Shown here: piece after piece, positions 42,221-53,580 of the stretch
Layout: each line of letters opens with the position of its first letter
Position numbering within the stretch: position 1 is the stretch's first letter
DNA from: Cyanobacteria bacterium CYA
GTDB lineage: Bacteria; Planctomycetota; Phycisphaerae; Phycisphaerales; UBA1924
NCBI GenBank assembly: GCA_008363215.1
Contig: RHKP01000011.1
Location: 62,001 to 126,000, forward strand
Direction: 5' to 3'
DNA length: 64,000 nucleotides
Notes under the pieces: generated by a model
The model's database searches: none
Seen by the model: only the letters and a program-made list of their open reading frames with translations
What the model was told of the DNA's origin: nothing
Position numbers and translations under genes: made by a program

Positions 42221-44728
42221 GTGCCCCGCGTGGACGCAACGTTTGATGATGTGGTGGTCGCGGAGTTGATTCGCCCGGCGCCGCGGCGGGCGCGACGGCG
42301 CGCGTGGCTGTGCGTCGGTGCGCTGGCGCTGGGGGCGCTGCTGGCGCGATCGGCGGATCTGTCGGCCTCGGCGTGGGCGGGGGCGGCCGGGGCGGCGGCG
42401 CTGGTCGCGCTGCTCACGCCGCGACGATTGTTCGGCGGGGCGCTCCTGGCGGTGGTGGTGCTGCTGGGGGCGTGGTGGCTGCACATGCGGACGGCGACGG
42501 CCGGCGCCCGGTCGCCGCAGGCGCTGCTCGGGCCGGTCGAGGCTGAGATGATCGAGGCCGAGGGGCTGGTGACCAGCGTGCCGCGGGCCTCATGGCCGCA
42601 TCGGGACCAGTTGGCGCGATTCCGGCGCATCGAGCCGGCGATGAGTTTCGACGTGGATCTGGCATCGCTGTGGAGCGGCGGTCGAAGCGAGCGGGCGGAG
42701 GGTCGAATCCGCGTGTCGGTGGGCGTGGACGCGGATGAGGCGGGGTTGCTGCCGTCGCCGGGTGATCGCGTACGAATGAAGGGCTGGTACGCGCCGCCGC
42801 GGGCGCAGTCGAACCCCGGCGAGAGCGATGGGCGTGCGTGGTCGAACATGGAGGGGAAGGTCGGAAGCCTCTTCGTCACCTCACCTGAGTTGATCGAAGA
42901 GATTGAACTGCACGGGTTGGGGTGGCGCAGGGCGTGGGTGCGCGCGGTGGCGAGCGTGCGCGGGCGCATGCTCGAGCAGATCGCCGGCGACGGACGGCAC
43001 GCGGACGGGCGGGCCATGCTCGCGGTCCTTCTGCTCGGCGAAGTCGAGCCGGGGCTGCGCGAGACGCGCAGCGCGTTCCAGAAGTCGGGCACGGCCCACC
43101 TGCTGGCGATTTCCGGCTTCCACCTGACGGTGCTGTGCGGTCTGGGGGTGCTGGCGGTTCGGCTGACCGGCGATCGCGGGCGGCTGGAGGCGCTGGCGGT
43201 GGGCGTGCTGGTGCTGGCGCTGCTGGTGCTGGCGCCGGCACAGGTACCGATCGTGCGCGCGGGCGTGCTGGTGCTGGCGCTGCTCGCGGCCGACATGCTC
43301 GGGCGGCGATATGACCGGCTCACGCTGCTGGGGTGGATCACGTGCGGGCTGTTCATCTGGCGCCCGCTGGACGTGTTCAGTCTGGGTGCGCAACTGAGCG
43401 TGGGAATCACGGCACTGCTGATCTGGCTCTCCAGCGTGCGGCATCCGTGGGTGTCGCCGATCGAGATTCGTGGTCTGCGACGATCGCGTCATTCGGTGTG
43501 GAAGTCGGGCGGTCGCCGGGCCAGGTCGTACCTGGTGGTGTGCGTGCTGTGCTGGGCGGTGGCGACGCCGGTGGTGCTGGCGCACACGGGGACGCTGTCA
43601 CTGGCCGGTCCGATTGCGACGGCCGTGGTGACCCCGGCGATGGTGCTGCTGCTGGCGCTCGGCTATCTTGCGCTTGCGGTGGGGCTGGTGAGCGGGACAG
43701 CCGGCCGGTGGATCTTCGATCAACTGGCGTGGGTTTCTGCCGAGACGAGCGGGGTGGTGCGCGGCTTTGCGGAAGCGCCGTGGCTGAACTTCCAGGTGAC
43801 GCCGATCGAAGGGGTGATCGCCGGCGCTGGAGTGCTGGTGCTGTGCGTGTGGCTGGTGGAGCGGCGGGTGCGCAATCCGCGCGTGCTCGCGGCGCTTGTG
43901 TTGCTGGTCGCGTTGCAGTTGCTCGGCCCGCTGCTGCGCCCCGCGCTACTGCGCGACGTGGTGCTGCGCGTCGACACGCTGGCGGTGGGTGACGGGACGT
44001 GCCACATCATTCGCAGCGGCAACGATGCAATGGTGTGGGACTGCGGCTCGCTGCGAGTGGACCTGCGCCCGATGCTCGAGCGGGCGCTGCCGGCGCTGGG
44101 AGTGCGGCGGGCGCGGCGGGGAGTGGTGACGCATGGGAATCTGGATCATTACTCGTCGCTGCCCGAGGCCGTGGACCTGCTCGGGATCGAGCGTGTGCTG
44201 GTGTCGCCGCACATACTGAGCGATGGGGGCGAGCCCGAGCGGGCGTTGCTGGCGCTGCTGGAGGAGAAGGGAGTGCTCGTCGAGCCGGTGGCGCGGGGTG
44301 ATGCGATGGAGTTCGGGCGCGGGAGGATGGAGTTTCTCTGGCCGGATGAATCCGCCGCGGGGCTGTCCGACAACGATCGCTCGCTGGTGTGTCGCATCAG
44401 CGTGTCGACGGCCGCGGGGGAGCGGCGCGTGCTGCTCACGGGGGACATTCAGTCGGAGACGATGCGGCGGCTGCTGGAGGATGTCGAGCAGGTGAAGGCC
44501 GACGTGCTGGAGATTCCGCACCACGGGAGTTTCCGGGTTGAGGCGATGAGTTTCCTGGCAGGTGTGGATCCGGGTGTGGTGATCCAGTCGACCGGCAGCA
44601 GCCGCGTGGGAGATCCGCGCTGGGCCGATCATCGCGCCAGCCGCGTGTGGTTCACGACGGGCAAGGACGGGGCGGCGTGGGTGGAGGTGCATGAGGACGG
44701 ACGGATGGAGGCGGGGTCGGTGAGGTGA
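42221..44728 (+). CDS. comEC: ComEC/Rec2 DNA-uptake channel
   Basis: 835 residues. It has N-terminal membrane helices, a ComEC domain with the signature SGTAHLLAISGFHLTVL (about residue 290), several further helices, and a C-terminal metallo-beta-lactamase-like domain. The latter has THGNLDHYSSLPE, NDRSLVCR, LLTGDIQ and IPHHGS. The HxxxDH-type first motif is altered (HGNLDH) but retains D and H. ComEC imports single-stranded DNA during transformation, and the hydrolase domain may degrade the second strand. Length and domain order fit complete family members. Confidence 0.92.
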   Translation: MPRVDATFDDVVVAELIRPAPRRARRRAWLCVGALALGALLARSADLSASAWAGAAGAAALVALLTPRRLFGGALLAVVVLLGAWWLHMRTATAGARSPQALLGPVEAEMIEAEGLVTSVPRASWPHRDQLARFRRIEPAMSFDVDLASLWSGGRSERAEGRIRVSVGVDADEAGLLPSPGDRVRMKGWYAPPRAQSNPGESDGRAWSNMEGKVGSLFVTSPELIEEIELHGLGWRRAWVRAVASVRGRMLEQIAGDGRHADGRAMLAVLLLGEVEPGLRETRSAFQKSGTAHLLAISGFHLTVLCGLGVLAVRLTGDRGRLEALAVGVLVLALLVLAPAQVPIVRAGVLVLALLAADMLGRRYDRLTLLGWITCGLFIWRPLDVFSLGAQLSVGITALLIWLSSVRHPWVSPIEIRGLRRSRHSVWKSGGRRARSYLVVCVLCWAVATPVVLAHTGTLSLAGPIATAVVTPAMVLLLALGYLALAVGLVSGTAGRWIFDQLAWVSAETSGVVRGFAEAPWLNFQVTPIEGVIAGAGVLVLCVWLVERRVRNPRVLAALVLLVALQLLGPLLRPALLRDVVLRVDTLAVGDGTCHIIRSGNDAMVWDCGSLRVDLRPMLERALPALGVRRARRGVVTHGNLDHYSSLPEAVDLLGIERVLVSPHILSDGGEPERALLALLEEKGVLVEPVARGDAMEFGRGRMEFLWPDESAAGLSDNDRSLVCRISVSTAAGERRVLLTGDIQSETMRRLLEDVEQVKADVLEIPHHGSFRVEAMSFLAGVDPGVVIQSTGSSRVGDPRWADHRASRVWFTTGKDGAAWVEVHEDGRMEAGSVR

Positions 44729-44731
44729 GGA

Positions 44732-44831
44732 AGAGACGGAGAGACGGAGAGACGGAGTGGGGAATCAGAGCGCTTCGCGCGACCAAGCGGATTGAGCGCG
44801 AAAAGGAACGAGCCCGAAGCGCCAGCGAGGG
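44732..44831. repeat. Dispersed purine-rich repeat, intergenic copy
   Basis: Starts with tandem AGAGACGGAG units (44732-44756), then TCAGAGCGCTT (44765-44775) and GAGCCCGAAGCGCCAGCGAGGG-like module at 44810-44831. The same modules, in a different order, form an in-frame insert in the trmB gene at 47974-48067. It lies between comEC and prkA, and appears to be a mobile or expanding repeat family. Confidence 0.7.
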
Positions 44832-44937
44832 AGCGCACGCTGTTCTGCTGAACAACGGGCTTCCCGCTCGCGCGGGATGTTTCGGTTCAATCCTGCATCG
44901 TGCCTTCGCGCCGGCTCGGAGAGCCGACCGACCCAAG

Positions 44938-47055
<2,118 letters not shown>

Positions 47056-47403
47056 CATGCCCTCCGTGGCTGCGGCCGGACGCCATGCCCCGGGGCAGGT
47101 CGGCCCGAACACGCATCGTCACTCTCAACGCCGCACGGGGCCTGTCACGAACCCGCAGGGCGAGCGCTCGCGCGGCGAGCGCAATCAGTGGTCTATCGGC
47201 CCGTCTATCGGCTTGCGTTGCACCACTTTGCAGAATACCGCGCATGGCGACCGGGAGAAAACGTGGCGCTCCTGGAACCAACCGCCTCTGGCCGGACACA
47301 GCCCGCCGATTCAGGGCTTGCACCTCCACTGTGTCCATACGCCCGAGAAGCCGCGCAGTTCAGGTCTTGTCCGCATCGAGTGGCTCCGGCGATACAGTTG
47401 CCC
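47056..47403 (+). promoter_or_regulatory. prkA-trmB intergenic region with leaderless-type promoter
   Basis: 348 bases between divergent genes. At its trmB end, TTGTCC (47367-47372) and GATACA (47391-47396), 18 bases apart, end seven bases before the ATG. This implies a leaderless trmB transcript. The remaining ~300 bases contain no supported gene; a longer in-frame extension of trmB has no family resemblance. Confidence 0.35.
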
Positions 47404-48318
47404 ATGTCCTTTGGACTCGGACATGGCCGCACTCTTGATCCGGCGCCCGGCGCGGTCGGCGTCAGCGATGTCGAACTGCCCCCGCTGCCGGACGACATTC
47501 TTTCCGACCCACGTTCCGGGTGGGTTGATCCGCGGCACTGGTTTCCCGATCCGTCCTGCCCGTTTGAGTTGGAGATCGGGTCGGGCAAGGGGACGTTTCT
47601 GTTGCAGCAGGCGGTCTTGCAGCCGCGGACGAACTTCCTCGGCATCGAGTGGGCGCGCGAGTTCTACGCGTATGCCGCCGACCGGGTGCGGAGGCGCCGC
47701 ACGGGCGGGCGTCTGACGAATGTACGCATGCTGCATACCGACGCGAGCGAGTTTTTGCACTGGCGCTGCCCCGATGCGATCTGTCGCGTGGTGCATCTGT
47801 ACTTCTCCGACCCCTGGCCCAAGAACCGACATCACAAGAAGAGGGTGGTCCAGCACCGCCTGCTGGCCGACGTGTGGCGCGTGCTGATCCCCGGCGGCGA
47901 GTTGCGCGTGGTGACCGATCACGCCGACCTGTGGGCGTGGGACATGGCGCACTTCGAGCAGTGGGCGGGGCAAAGAGACGGAGAGACGGAGCGACGGAGA
48001 GCCGAACCAGGGGAACAAGCCCGAGGCGCCGAAGGAGCCCGAAGCGCCGGCGAGGGTCAGAGCGCTTTGGGTGAGCGGGAGGGACTGGGTAAGTTCATCG
48101 ACGAGCGGGTGCTGACCGGAGCGAGGTCTTTGGTGCCGCCGATGCCCGAGGCGGTGCGGGTGCGGCGGGAGTCGATGCCTGGAACGCCGTTTGAGTTGCT
48201 CGCGTTTGATCGACCCGCATCGGCCGGTGCGGGCGAACTGGTCGGGACCAACTTTGAACGCAAGTTCCGCGAAGAAGGGCGGGAGTTTCACGCATGCACG
48301 CTGCGGAAGCGCGTGTGA
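47404..48318 (+). CDS. trmB: tRNA (guanine-N7)-methyltransferase TrmB, with repeat insert
   Basis: 304 residues from the ATG at 47404. The SAM motif FELEIGSGKGTFL (about 58-70), LGIEWAREF, the catalytic YFSDPWPKNRHHKKR (residues ~140-154) and the C-terminal GTNFERKFREEG are all family hallmarks. It methylates G46 of tRNA. Residues ~190-229 are a low-complexity, Glu/Arg/Gly-rich insert that corresponds exactly to a dispersed DNA repeat (47974-48067). The insert keeps the frame and lies after the catalytic core, before the final conserved motif, so the enzyme may still work. Confidence 0.92.
   Translation: MSFGLGHGRTLDPAPGAVGVSDVELPPLPDDILSDPRSGWVDPRHWFPDPSCPFELEIGSGKGTFLLQQAVLQPRTNFLGIEWAREFYAYAADRVRRRRTGGRLTNVRMLHTDASEFLHWRCPDAICRVVHLYFSDPWPKNRHHKKRVVQHRLLADVWRVLIPGGELRVVTDHADLWAWDMAHFEQWAGQRDGETERRRAEPGEQARGAEGARSAGEGQSALGEREGLGKFIDERVLTGARSLVPPMPEAVRVRRESMPGTPFELLAFDRPASAGAGELVGTNFERKFREEGREFHACTLRKRV
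47974..48067. repeat. Dispersed purine-rich repeat, copy inside trmB
   Basis: Contains AGAGACGGAGAGACGGAG (47974-47991), GAGCCCGAAGCGCCGGCGAG (48035-48054) and TCAGAGCGCTT (48057-48067). The same three modules occur, in a different order, at 44732-44831. The copy is in frame with trmB, with no stop. Confidence 0.7.
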
Positions 48319-48339
48319 TGCAGATAGTCGATCCCTCCC

Positions 48340-49458
48340 TTACGGTCGGGGCCTGTTCAGTCGCGTTCGGGCGGCTTCGGCAGTGGACCACGGCGCGATC
48401 ACGCGCCCGCGCCCTTGAAACTTGCCCAGCGCGTCGAGCATCGGGCCCGGGCTCATGGTGCCGATGACCAGCGCCTCGGCCTGCTCGACCGGCACGAGAT
48501 CGACGCCCAACTCGGCCAGCGCCCGATCGACGACCCAGGCGTTCTTGCCGCGAGCCACGACGGCGGCGTTGGCGAAGCGTTCGTTCTCGTGCGCGCGCTG
48601 CAGCGCCTCGCGCGCGTGCCACAGACCCGTGAAGCGATCAAAGTGCTCGCGAGACATCGGCGCACGCGCCTGCTCCCGCAGCGTCTCCCGCACCAGACCC
48701 AGCCCACGGATGTACCCGTCGCGCGCCTGCTCCAGATCCGCGATCAGTCGGCAGCGACGCCGGATTTCGCGCAACTGCTCGCGTCGGTCGGCCTCGGGCG
48801 CGTAGCGCTGCATGACCCAACTCCCGTTTCGCAGCAGCAGCGAGACGATGCGATTCATGTCGCGCCCGCCCGGCGACTTGTGATGATCGACGCGAAAGCG
48901 CGGCTCGAACATGACGCGATAGCCCAGCGCGATGGTGCGGGCCGACAGATCGTACTCCTCGACGTAGTACTCGAAGTTGGCGTCGTAGCCGCCGGCCTTG
49001 TCGAGCAGTTCGCGCCGGATGGCGGCCCCGCAGCCGACGAAGACCTCGGGCAGCCCGCCGTCCTCGCGCCGGTTCTGGGCGGGCAGATGAATGTCCGCGG
49101 TGACGATGCCCACGTCGGCCGGTGCGCTGCGCAGCGTGGCGATGAAGCGTCCGTCGAGCGGGTGCGAGTCGTCGTCGAGCATCACGAGCCAGTCCGAGTC
49201 AGGATGGGCGCGGTCGGCGCCCACGTTTCGCGAGGCGGCGCCGAGGTTCCCGTCAAGCATGATGATCTTCACCCGCACGCCATTGGGCAGGCGGCGCGGC
49301 GCGACGGGCGTGTGGCGCGAGTTGTTGTCGATGACCACGACCTCGCCCGGCTCGTGGTGTTCGCTGGATTCATCGTGTTCCACGAGGCGGCCGATGGCTC
49401 CGAGGGTGCGGGCCAGATCGCTGTGACGATCGCGGGTGGGGACGATGTAGGAGATCAT
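48340..49458 (-). CDS. Family 2 glycosyltransferase
   Basis: 372 residues from the ATG at 49458, which overlaps the HldE-like gene stop (ATGA). The GT-A fold is clear: ISYIVPTRDRHSDLARTLG at the N-terminus, VVVIDNNS, NLGAASRNVGADRAHPDSDWLVMLDDDSHP (DxD-type motif) and GCGAAIRRELLDKAGGYDANFEYYVEEYDL. The C-terminal ~150 residues are helical and end in a domain (NAWVVDRALAELGVDLVP...) outside the GT core. It likely adds a sugar to a surface polysaccharide or glycoprotein. Co-transcription with a heptose-type enzyme supports an envelope glycan role. Confidence 0.9.
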   Translation of the reverse strand: MISYIVPTRDRHSDLARTLGAIGRLVEHDESSEHHEPGEVVVIDNNSRHTPVAPRRLPNGVRVKIIMLDGNLGAASRNVGADRAHPDSDWLVMLDDDSHPLDGRFIATLRSAPADVGIVTADIHLPAQNRREDGGLPEVFVGCGAAIRRELLDKAGGYDANFEYYVEEYDLSARTIALGYRVMFEPRFRVDHHKSPGGRDMNRIVSLLLRNGSWVMQRYAPEADRREQLREIRRRCRLIADLEQARDGYIRGLGLVRETLREQARAPMSREHFDRFTGLWHAREALQRAHENERFANAAVVARGKNAWVVDRALAELGVDLVPVEQAEALVIGTMSPGPMLDALGKFQGRGRVIAPWSTAEAARTRLNRPRP

Positions 49459-51086
49459 GACGCGGTGCGCGTGATGGTGCTGCGTCCGAGGCGTGCGACG
49501 ACGGCCTGTTCGGGCGGGGTGAAGGTGATGCGGGCGCCCAGTACGCGTGAAACCTCGCGGCGCAGGTCCGAGGGCTCGAGCGGCACGTTGCCGATGCGCC
49601 GTCCGTGCGCCGCGGCCGCGGCCGCGCCCAGGAAGGCGCCGGCGAGCAGCGAGCCTCCGCAAGCGAGGGAGAGTGTGGCCACGCTGAGCAGGACGTCGTC
49701 GCATCCGAGCGCATCGAGCGTGCTGTGGCAGAGCGAGGGGATGTGCTCGCCGTGCAGGCGCGACTGCCAGGCTCCCTGCTCTTCGGGCAGGCGGTGAAAC
49801 GCGACGAGCCCCTCGGCGTCGAGGGAGACGATTGCAGTGCGCGTGCCGGTTTCCTCGAGCAGTTCCCACGTGACGGCCGGCAAACTCTGGTCGAAGTTGC
49901 GATAGGTATCGCGCAGTTGCGGCTCGGAGGGGCAGACCAGGTCCATGAGCGTCATGGAGCGCAGGTTGCTGCGCCGTCCGCGGGCGGCCCCGGTCAGCAC
50001 GCCCACGTCGGGACGTATCGCCCGGCACAGCGCATGCGTGATCGCCGGGCTGAACAGCCCGAGGCCGAAATCGGCGATGATGCCCGCGTCGGCGCCGGCG
50101 TGCTCACGGGCGGCGTCGAGTGCCAGTTGAATCAACGTGTCGCGCTGCCTGGCGTCGAGCACGATCGGTTCGACCAGATCGAGTTTGAGCATCTTGCTGG
50201 AGCCGACGAGCAGGCGCTGCTTCTCGGCCAGGGGCGAGGGGGTCAAGACGCTGCGTACCTCGACGCCCGAGCCGGCCAGCCTGCGCGTGACGAGTGAAGC
50301 AAGATCGGACTCGGGCAGAGCGGTGACAAGCACCGGCGATGCGCCCAGGGCTGCCAGGTGCCGCGCGATGATTGCGGCGCCACCATCAAAGTACTGGTGC
50401 TGCACCGGGCGCAAGGTCATGATCGCCGCTTCGTCGGCCACGTCGGGGCGGTCGCAGAACACGTACGTGTCCTGCATGATCTCTCCGACCACGACGACGC
50501 GCTTGCCCCGGAACGACTCGATCACCTGTTCGAGCGCGCCCGGCTCCAGGTCGGCGCTGGCGGCCAGTTGGGTCAGCCGCTTCTGAAAGGGCTCAGTCGA
50601 GCGCTCCATTGCTTCGATGAGGGCGGTCGAACTGAACACCACGTCGCCCGAACTGAACACGACGCGCCCGCCGTGGCGCTCGACCGCCGATCGCTCGGCC
50701 GCGAAGCGCGGATCACGGTTGAACTCGTACTCGCGTCCCTTGATGTAGACGTCGGGTCGCACTTCTTCGAGCAGTTCGGCGGCCGTGGGTCGCGACTCGA
50801 CGTAGACCCAGTCGACGCAGTCGAGTTCGGCCAGGTTTTCGGCCCGCAGTTCCTGGGGGATGAGGGGGCGATGCGTCCCCTTGTCGATGGCGGCGTCGCC
50901 GGTGATGGACACCAGCAGCAGGTCGCCCTGGTTCCTGGCGAAGCGCAGGTGTCGAATGTGTCCGGGGTGCACGATGTCGAAGCACCCGTGGCAGTGCACG
51001 AGGGAGCGGCCTTCGGTGCGGGCGCGGTCGCGCAGGGCGACCAACTCAGCGTGGGTGAGGATCTTCCCGCTGCGCGGTGTGGTCAT
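49455..51086 (-). CDS. Bifunctional HldE-like sugar kinase/nucleotidyltransferase, domains in reversed order
   Basis: 543 residues from the ATG at 51086. The N-terminal domain (about 1-165) is a cytidylyltransferase-type nucleotidyltransferase with HCHGCFDIVHPGHIRHL (31-47), KGREYE and STALIEAM. The C-terminal domain (about 185-540) is a PfkB/ribokinase-type kinase (KRVVVVGEIMQDTYVF, FDGGAAIIARHLAALG, DALGCDDVLLSVATLS). HldE of Proteobacteria makes ADP-heptose with the kinase first and transferase second. Here the order is reversed. The C-terminal GCDD tract replaces the usual GAGD of PfkB enzymes, so kinase activity needs checking. Part of a glycan operon. Confidence 0.82.
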   Translation of the reverse strand: MTTPRSGKILTHAELVALRDRARTEGRSLVHCHGCFDIVHPGHIRHLRFARNQGDLLLVSITGDAAIDKGTHRPLIPQELRAENLAELDCVDWVYVESRPTAAELLEEVRPDVYIKGREYEFNRDPRFAAERSAVERHGGRVVFSSGDVVFSSTALIEAMERSTEPFQKRLTQLAASADLEPGALEQVIESFRGKRVVVVGEIMQDTYVFCDRPDVADEAAIMTLRPVQHQYFDGGAAIIARHLAALGASPVLVTALPESDLASLVTRRLAGSGVEVRSVLTPSPLAEKQRLLVGSSKMLKLDLVEPIVLDARQRDTLIQLALDAAREHAGADAGIIADFGLGLFSPAITHALCRAIRPDVGVLTGAARGRRSNLRSMTLMDLVCPSEPQLRDTYRNFDQSLPAVTWELLEETGTRTAIVSLDAEGLVAFHRLPEEQGAWQSRLHGEHIPSLCHSTLDALGCDDVLLSVATLSLACGGSLLAGAFLGAAAAAAHGRRIGNVPLEPSDLRREVSRVLGARITFTPPEQAVVARLGRSTITRTAS

Positions 51087-51213
51087 GGGGTTCGTTATCG
51101 TCGCCCGGCCCGCCGGGCGTCGAAACTGCCAGCGGGTGGAACGCCGTCTGCCCGCGACGCGCCCAAGTTGCCGAATCTGGACCTGTTCGGGACGACGAGT
51201 CGATGTCTCGTGC

Positions 51214-53580
51214 ATGACGCAAGCCCCGACGTCATCACGCTTCACCCGCGCGCGCATCGTCGAGATCGGGCGCTCGCAGGGTGGTTGGGGTTTTCTGACG
51301 TTGGCCGCGCAGGCTTTGCGCGTGGCGCCGCAGGATGACGAGGTGCGGCTGCTGGCGGCCCGGTCGCTGGCGGGGCTGAGGCTTGGCGGGGTCGCACGGG
51401 TGGTGCTCGAGCGCGTCGAAGATGCGCAACTGCGGGACGAGCGAGATCGCCTGCGAGCAGGGATCGAGCCCGCGTCGGCACTGCCGACCGACCGGCTCAT
51501 CGAGCAGGCCCGGGGCAATCTGCGGCTGGTCGACGGGTTGGACGTCGAGGCGTCGATCGAGTCGTGGCTGGCGCAGGGCGCGATGTATCATCTCGCCGCT
51601 GACGGCAATGTGCTGCGCCTGCCGCCCGGCGCGACTGATCTTCCGCAGTTCGATTGGGTGGGTGACCTGATGCGGGCGGCCGTTGAGTTCTGCCGGGCTC
51701 ACCTGGGCAATGCCGCGCGCGAACCGATCGCGCCCATCACGATCGAAGGTGTGAGCCCTCCGTGGCTGCTGCTGGCGCTCGATCGTGCGACACCTCCGCT
51801 CAAGGATGGTTATCAGCCGTTGTTGCAGGTGGTGCAGAGTGAGGCGGGCGAACTGGCCGAGGGCTTTTCGCTGGCCGACGTGCGGGGGGTGCTGGCGCGC
51901 GCCGCGGTGTTCGCCGGTCCTGACGCGGGCGAGCGGTGGGAGGCGCATGTGCGATCACGGTTCGACTGCCAGGCGACCGGCCCGGTGGTGCCGGCGTCGA
52001 CGCTGCGGCGGGCGTGCAGTCCGGCGATGTCGGAGCGCATGGCCAAACTGGGCGAGGAGCAGAGGCGCGAGGGAGTGCGCCTGCAAGGAGTGCTGGTTTC
52101 GCGCGATCGCGAGCGCGACGCGGCGTGGTGGAAGAGGCGCTGGCACGAGCCGGGGCCGAAGCGTGTGCTCATTCCGACATGCCGCTTTTCCACGTTCATT
52201 CAGCACGCCAGCGAAGACCTGGCCGAGGCGTTTCGCGTGCGCGGGTGGGAGGCGCGTGTGCTCATCGAGCCGGACCGGCACGCGCGTTTTTCCACGCTGG
52301 CCTATCACCAGGCCGAGATGGAGTTTGATCCTGATCTGATCGTGCTCATCAACTATCCTCGTGCGGCCAAGCCGGCGGCCTTCGTGACGCAGACGCCCTT
52401 TGTGTGCTGGGTCCAGGACGCGATGCCGCACTTGTTTGACGAGCAGATGGGTCGCGGGCACGGGGCGCGCGATTTTGTGGCCGGGCATGTCTACCCGCAG
52501 TTGTTCAGCCGGTTTGGGTATCCGGCGGATCGGGCCCTGTCGATGCCCGTGGCGGTCAGCACGCGGAAGTTCCACGACGCGCCGGCCGACGTGGCGCTGC
52601 GGGAGCGTTTGGCGTGCGACGTGGGATACGTGAGCCATCACAGTGAGACGCCGCAGCGGATGCATGAGCGGTTGTGTGCCGAGGCGGGCGACCCGGCGAT
52701 TGTGCGCGTGCTCGACGTGATGCGAGACCTGATCGCGGAGCGATACCTGGTGGGGATGAGCGGGTGCGAGGATCGGGCCTTCAAGAGCGTGGCCGGCGAC
52801 GCGTGGGCCCGGGTGCATGGGCAGTCGCCGACGCCGCGCGCGGCGGCGCAACTGACGGATCAGTATCTCGTGCCGATGCTCGAACGGATGTTGCGGCACG
52901 AATTGCTGGAGTGGGCGCGGCGGATCTGCGTGCGGCGGGGCTGGCGACTGCGCCTCTTCGGTCGCGGGTGGGAGGAGCATCCGGTGTTGGCGCCCTACGC
53001 GGCCGGTGAGTTGGGACACGGGGAGGAACTGCGTGCCTGCTATCAGTCTGCGGGCGTGCATCTGCACGCGTCGATGACGACGCTGGTGCATCAGCGTGTG
53101 ATGGAGTGTGCGCTGTCGGGCGGGCTGCCGCTGTGCCGGGCGGTGTCGCCGGTGTTTGGGGCCTCGCGGCAGAGAGCGCTGTCCCGGCTGGTGCAGGAGG
53201 TTGAGCCGGACGAGCGTCGGCGCGACGCCGGGCTGGTCTACCGGACGTCGGCACACCGGGCGTTGGACGATCTGCGGGCGCGCTTCGAGGCGCTGGGGCT
53301 GTACCTGTCGGATGAACTGGTCGTTCATCCGCACACGGCCGAGTCGATGCGGCGATTCCCGGTCGCGTTTGAAGTCTGGACGCCGGAGGATCTGCTCGGG
53401 CCCGAGGCGCCGACGCTGTTTGCCGAAGAGGCGGGGCTGGAGCGGCTCATCGAGCGGGCGCTGGCCGAGCCTTTGTGGAGGCGGGAGCAGTCAGGGCTGA
53501 TCGCGTCGCGTGTGCGCGCGGACCTGACACACGACGCGCTGGTCGCACGACTTGAAGCGCTGGTGCTTGGTTCGCTATGA
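51214..53580 (+). CDS. Large glycosyltransferase-like protein (CgeB/GT4-like)
   Basis: 788 residues from the ATG at 51214. The first ~100 residues are a TPR-like helical segment (GWGFLTLAAQALRVAPQDDEVRLLAARSLAGL). From about residue 320 a GT-B-like region begins (PKRVLIPTCRFSTFIQHASEDLAEAFRVRGW), with FDPDLIVLINYPR and FVCWVQDAMPHLF. The second Rossmann half includes LRLFGRGWEEHPVLAPYAAGELGHGEELRACYQSAGVHLHAS and MECALSGGLPL, typical of CgeB/spore-maturation-like glycosyltransferases. It is divergent from the HldE-like gene, within a probable glycan locus. Confidence 0.8.
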   Translation: MTQAPTSSRFTRARIVEIGRSQGGWGFLTLAAQALRVAPQDDEVRLLAARSLAGLRLGGVARVVLERVEDAQLRDERDRLRAGIEPASALPTDRLIEQARGNLRLVDGLDVEASIESWLAQGAMYHLAADGNVLRLPPGATDLPQFDWVGDLMRAAVEFCRAHLGNAAREPIAPITIEGVSPPWLLLALDRATPPLKDGYQPLLQVVQSEAGELAEGFSLADVRGVLARAAVFAGPDAGERWEAHVRSRFDCQATGPVVPASTLRRACSPAMSERMAKLGEEQRREGVRLQGVLVSRDRERDAAWWKRRWHEPGPKRVLIPTCRFSTFIQHASEDLAEAFRVRGWEARVLIEPDRHARFSTLAYHQAEMEFDPDLIVLINYPRAAKPAAFVTQTPFVCWVQDAMPHLFDEQMGRGHGARDFVAGHVYPQLFSRFGYPADRALSMPVAVSTRKFHDAPADVALRERLACDVGYVSHHSETPQRMHERLCAEAGDPAIVRVLDVMRDLIAERYLVGMSGCEDRAFKSVAGDAWARVHGQSPTPRAAAQLTDQYLVPMLERMLRHELLEWARRICVRRGWRLRLFGRGWEEHPVLAPYAAGELGHGEELRACYQSAGVHLHASMTTLVHQRVMECALSGGLPLCRAVSPVFGASRQRALSRLVQEVEPDERRRDAGLVYRTSAHRALDDLRARFEALGLYLSDELVVHPHTAESMRRFPVAFEVWTPEDLLGPEAPTLFAEEAGLERLIERALAEPLWRREQSGLIASRVRADLTHDALVARLEALVLGSL

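Noticed and set aside
44732-44756. Tandem AGAGACGGAG units as a possible CRISPR array
   Set aside because: No spacers of constant length and no cas genes; it is a simple tandem repeat.
51955-53334. Long minus-strand frame antisense to the CgeB-like glycosyltransferase, and similar long frames opposite 28455-30665 and 39129-41483
   Set aside because: High GC leaves long antisense frames; these are rich in Arg, His, Pro and Gln, lack domains and conflict with well-supported genes.
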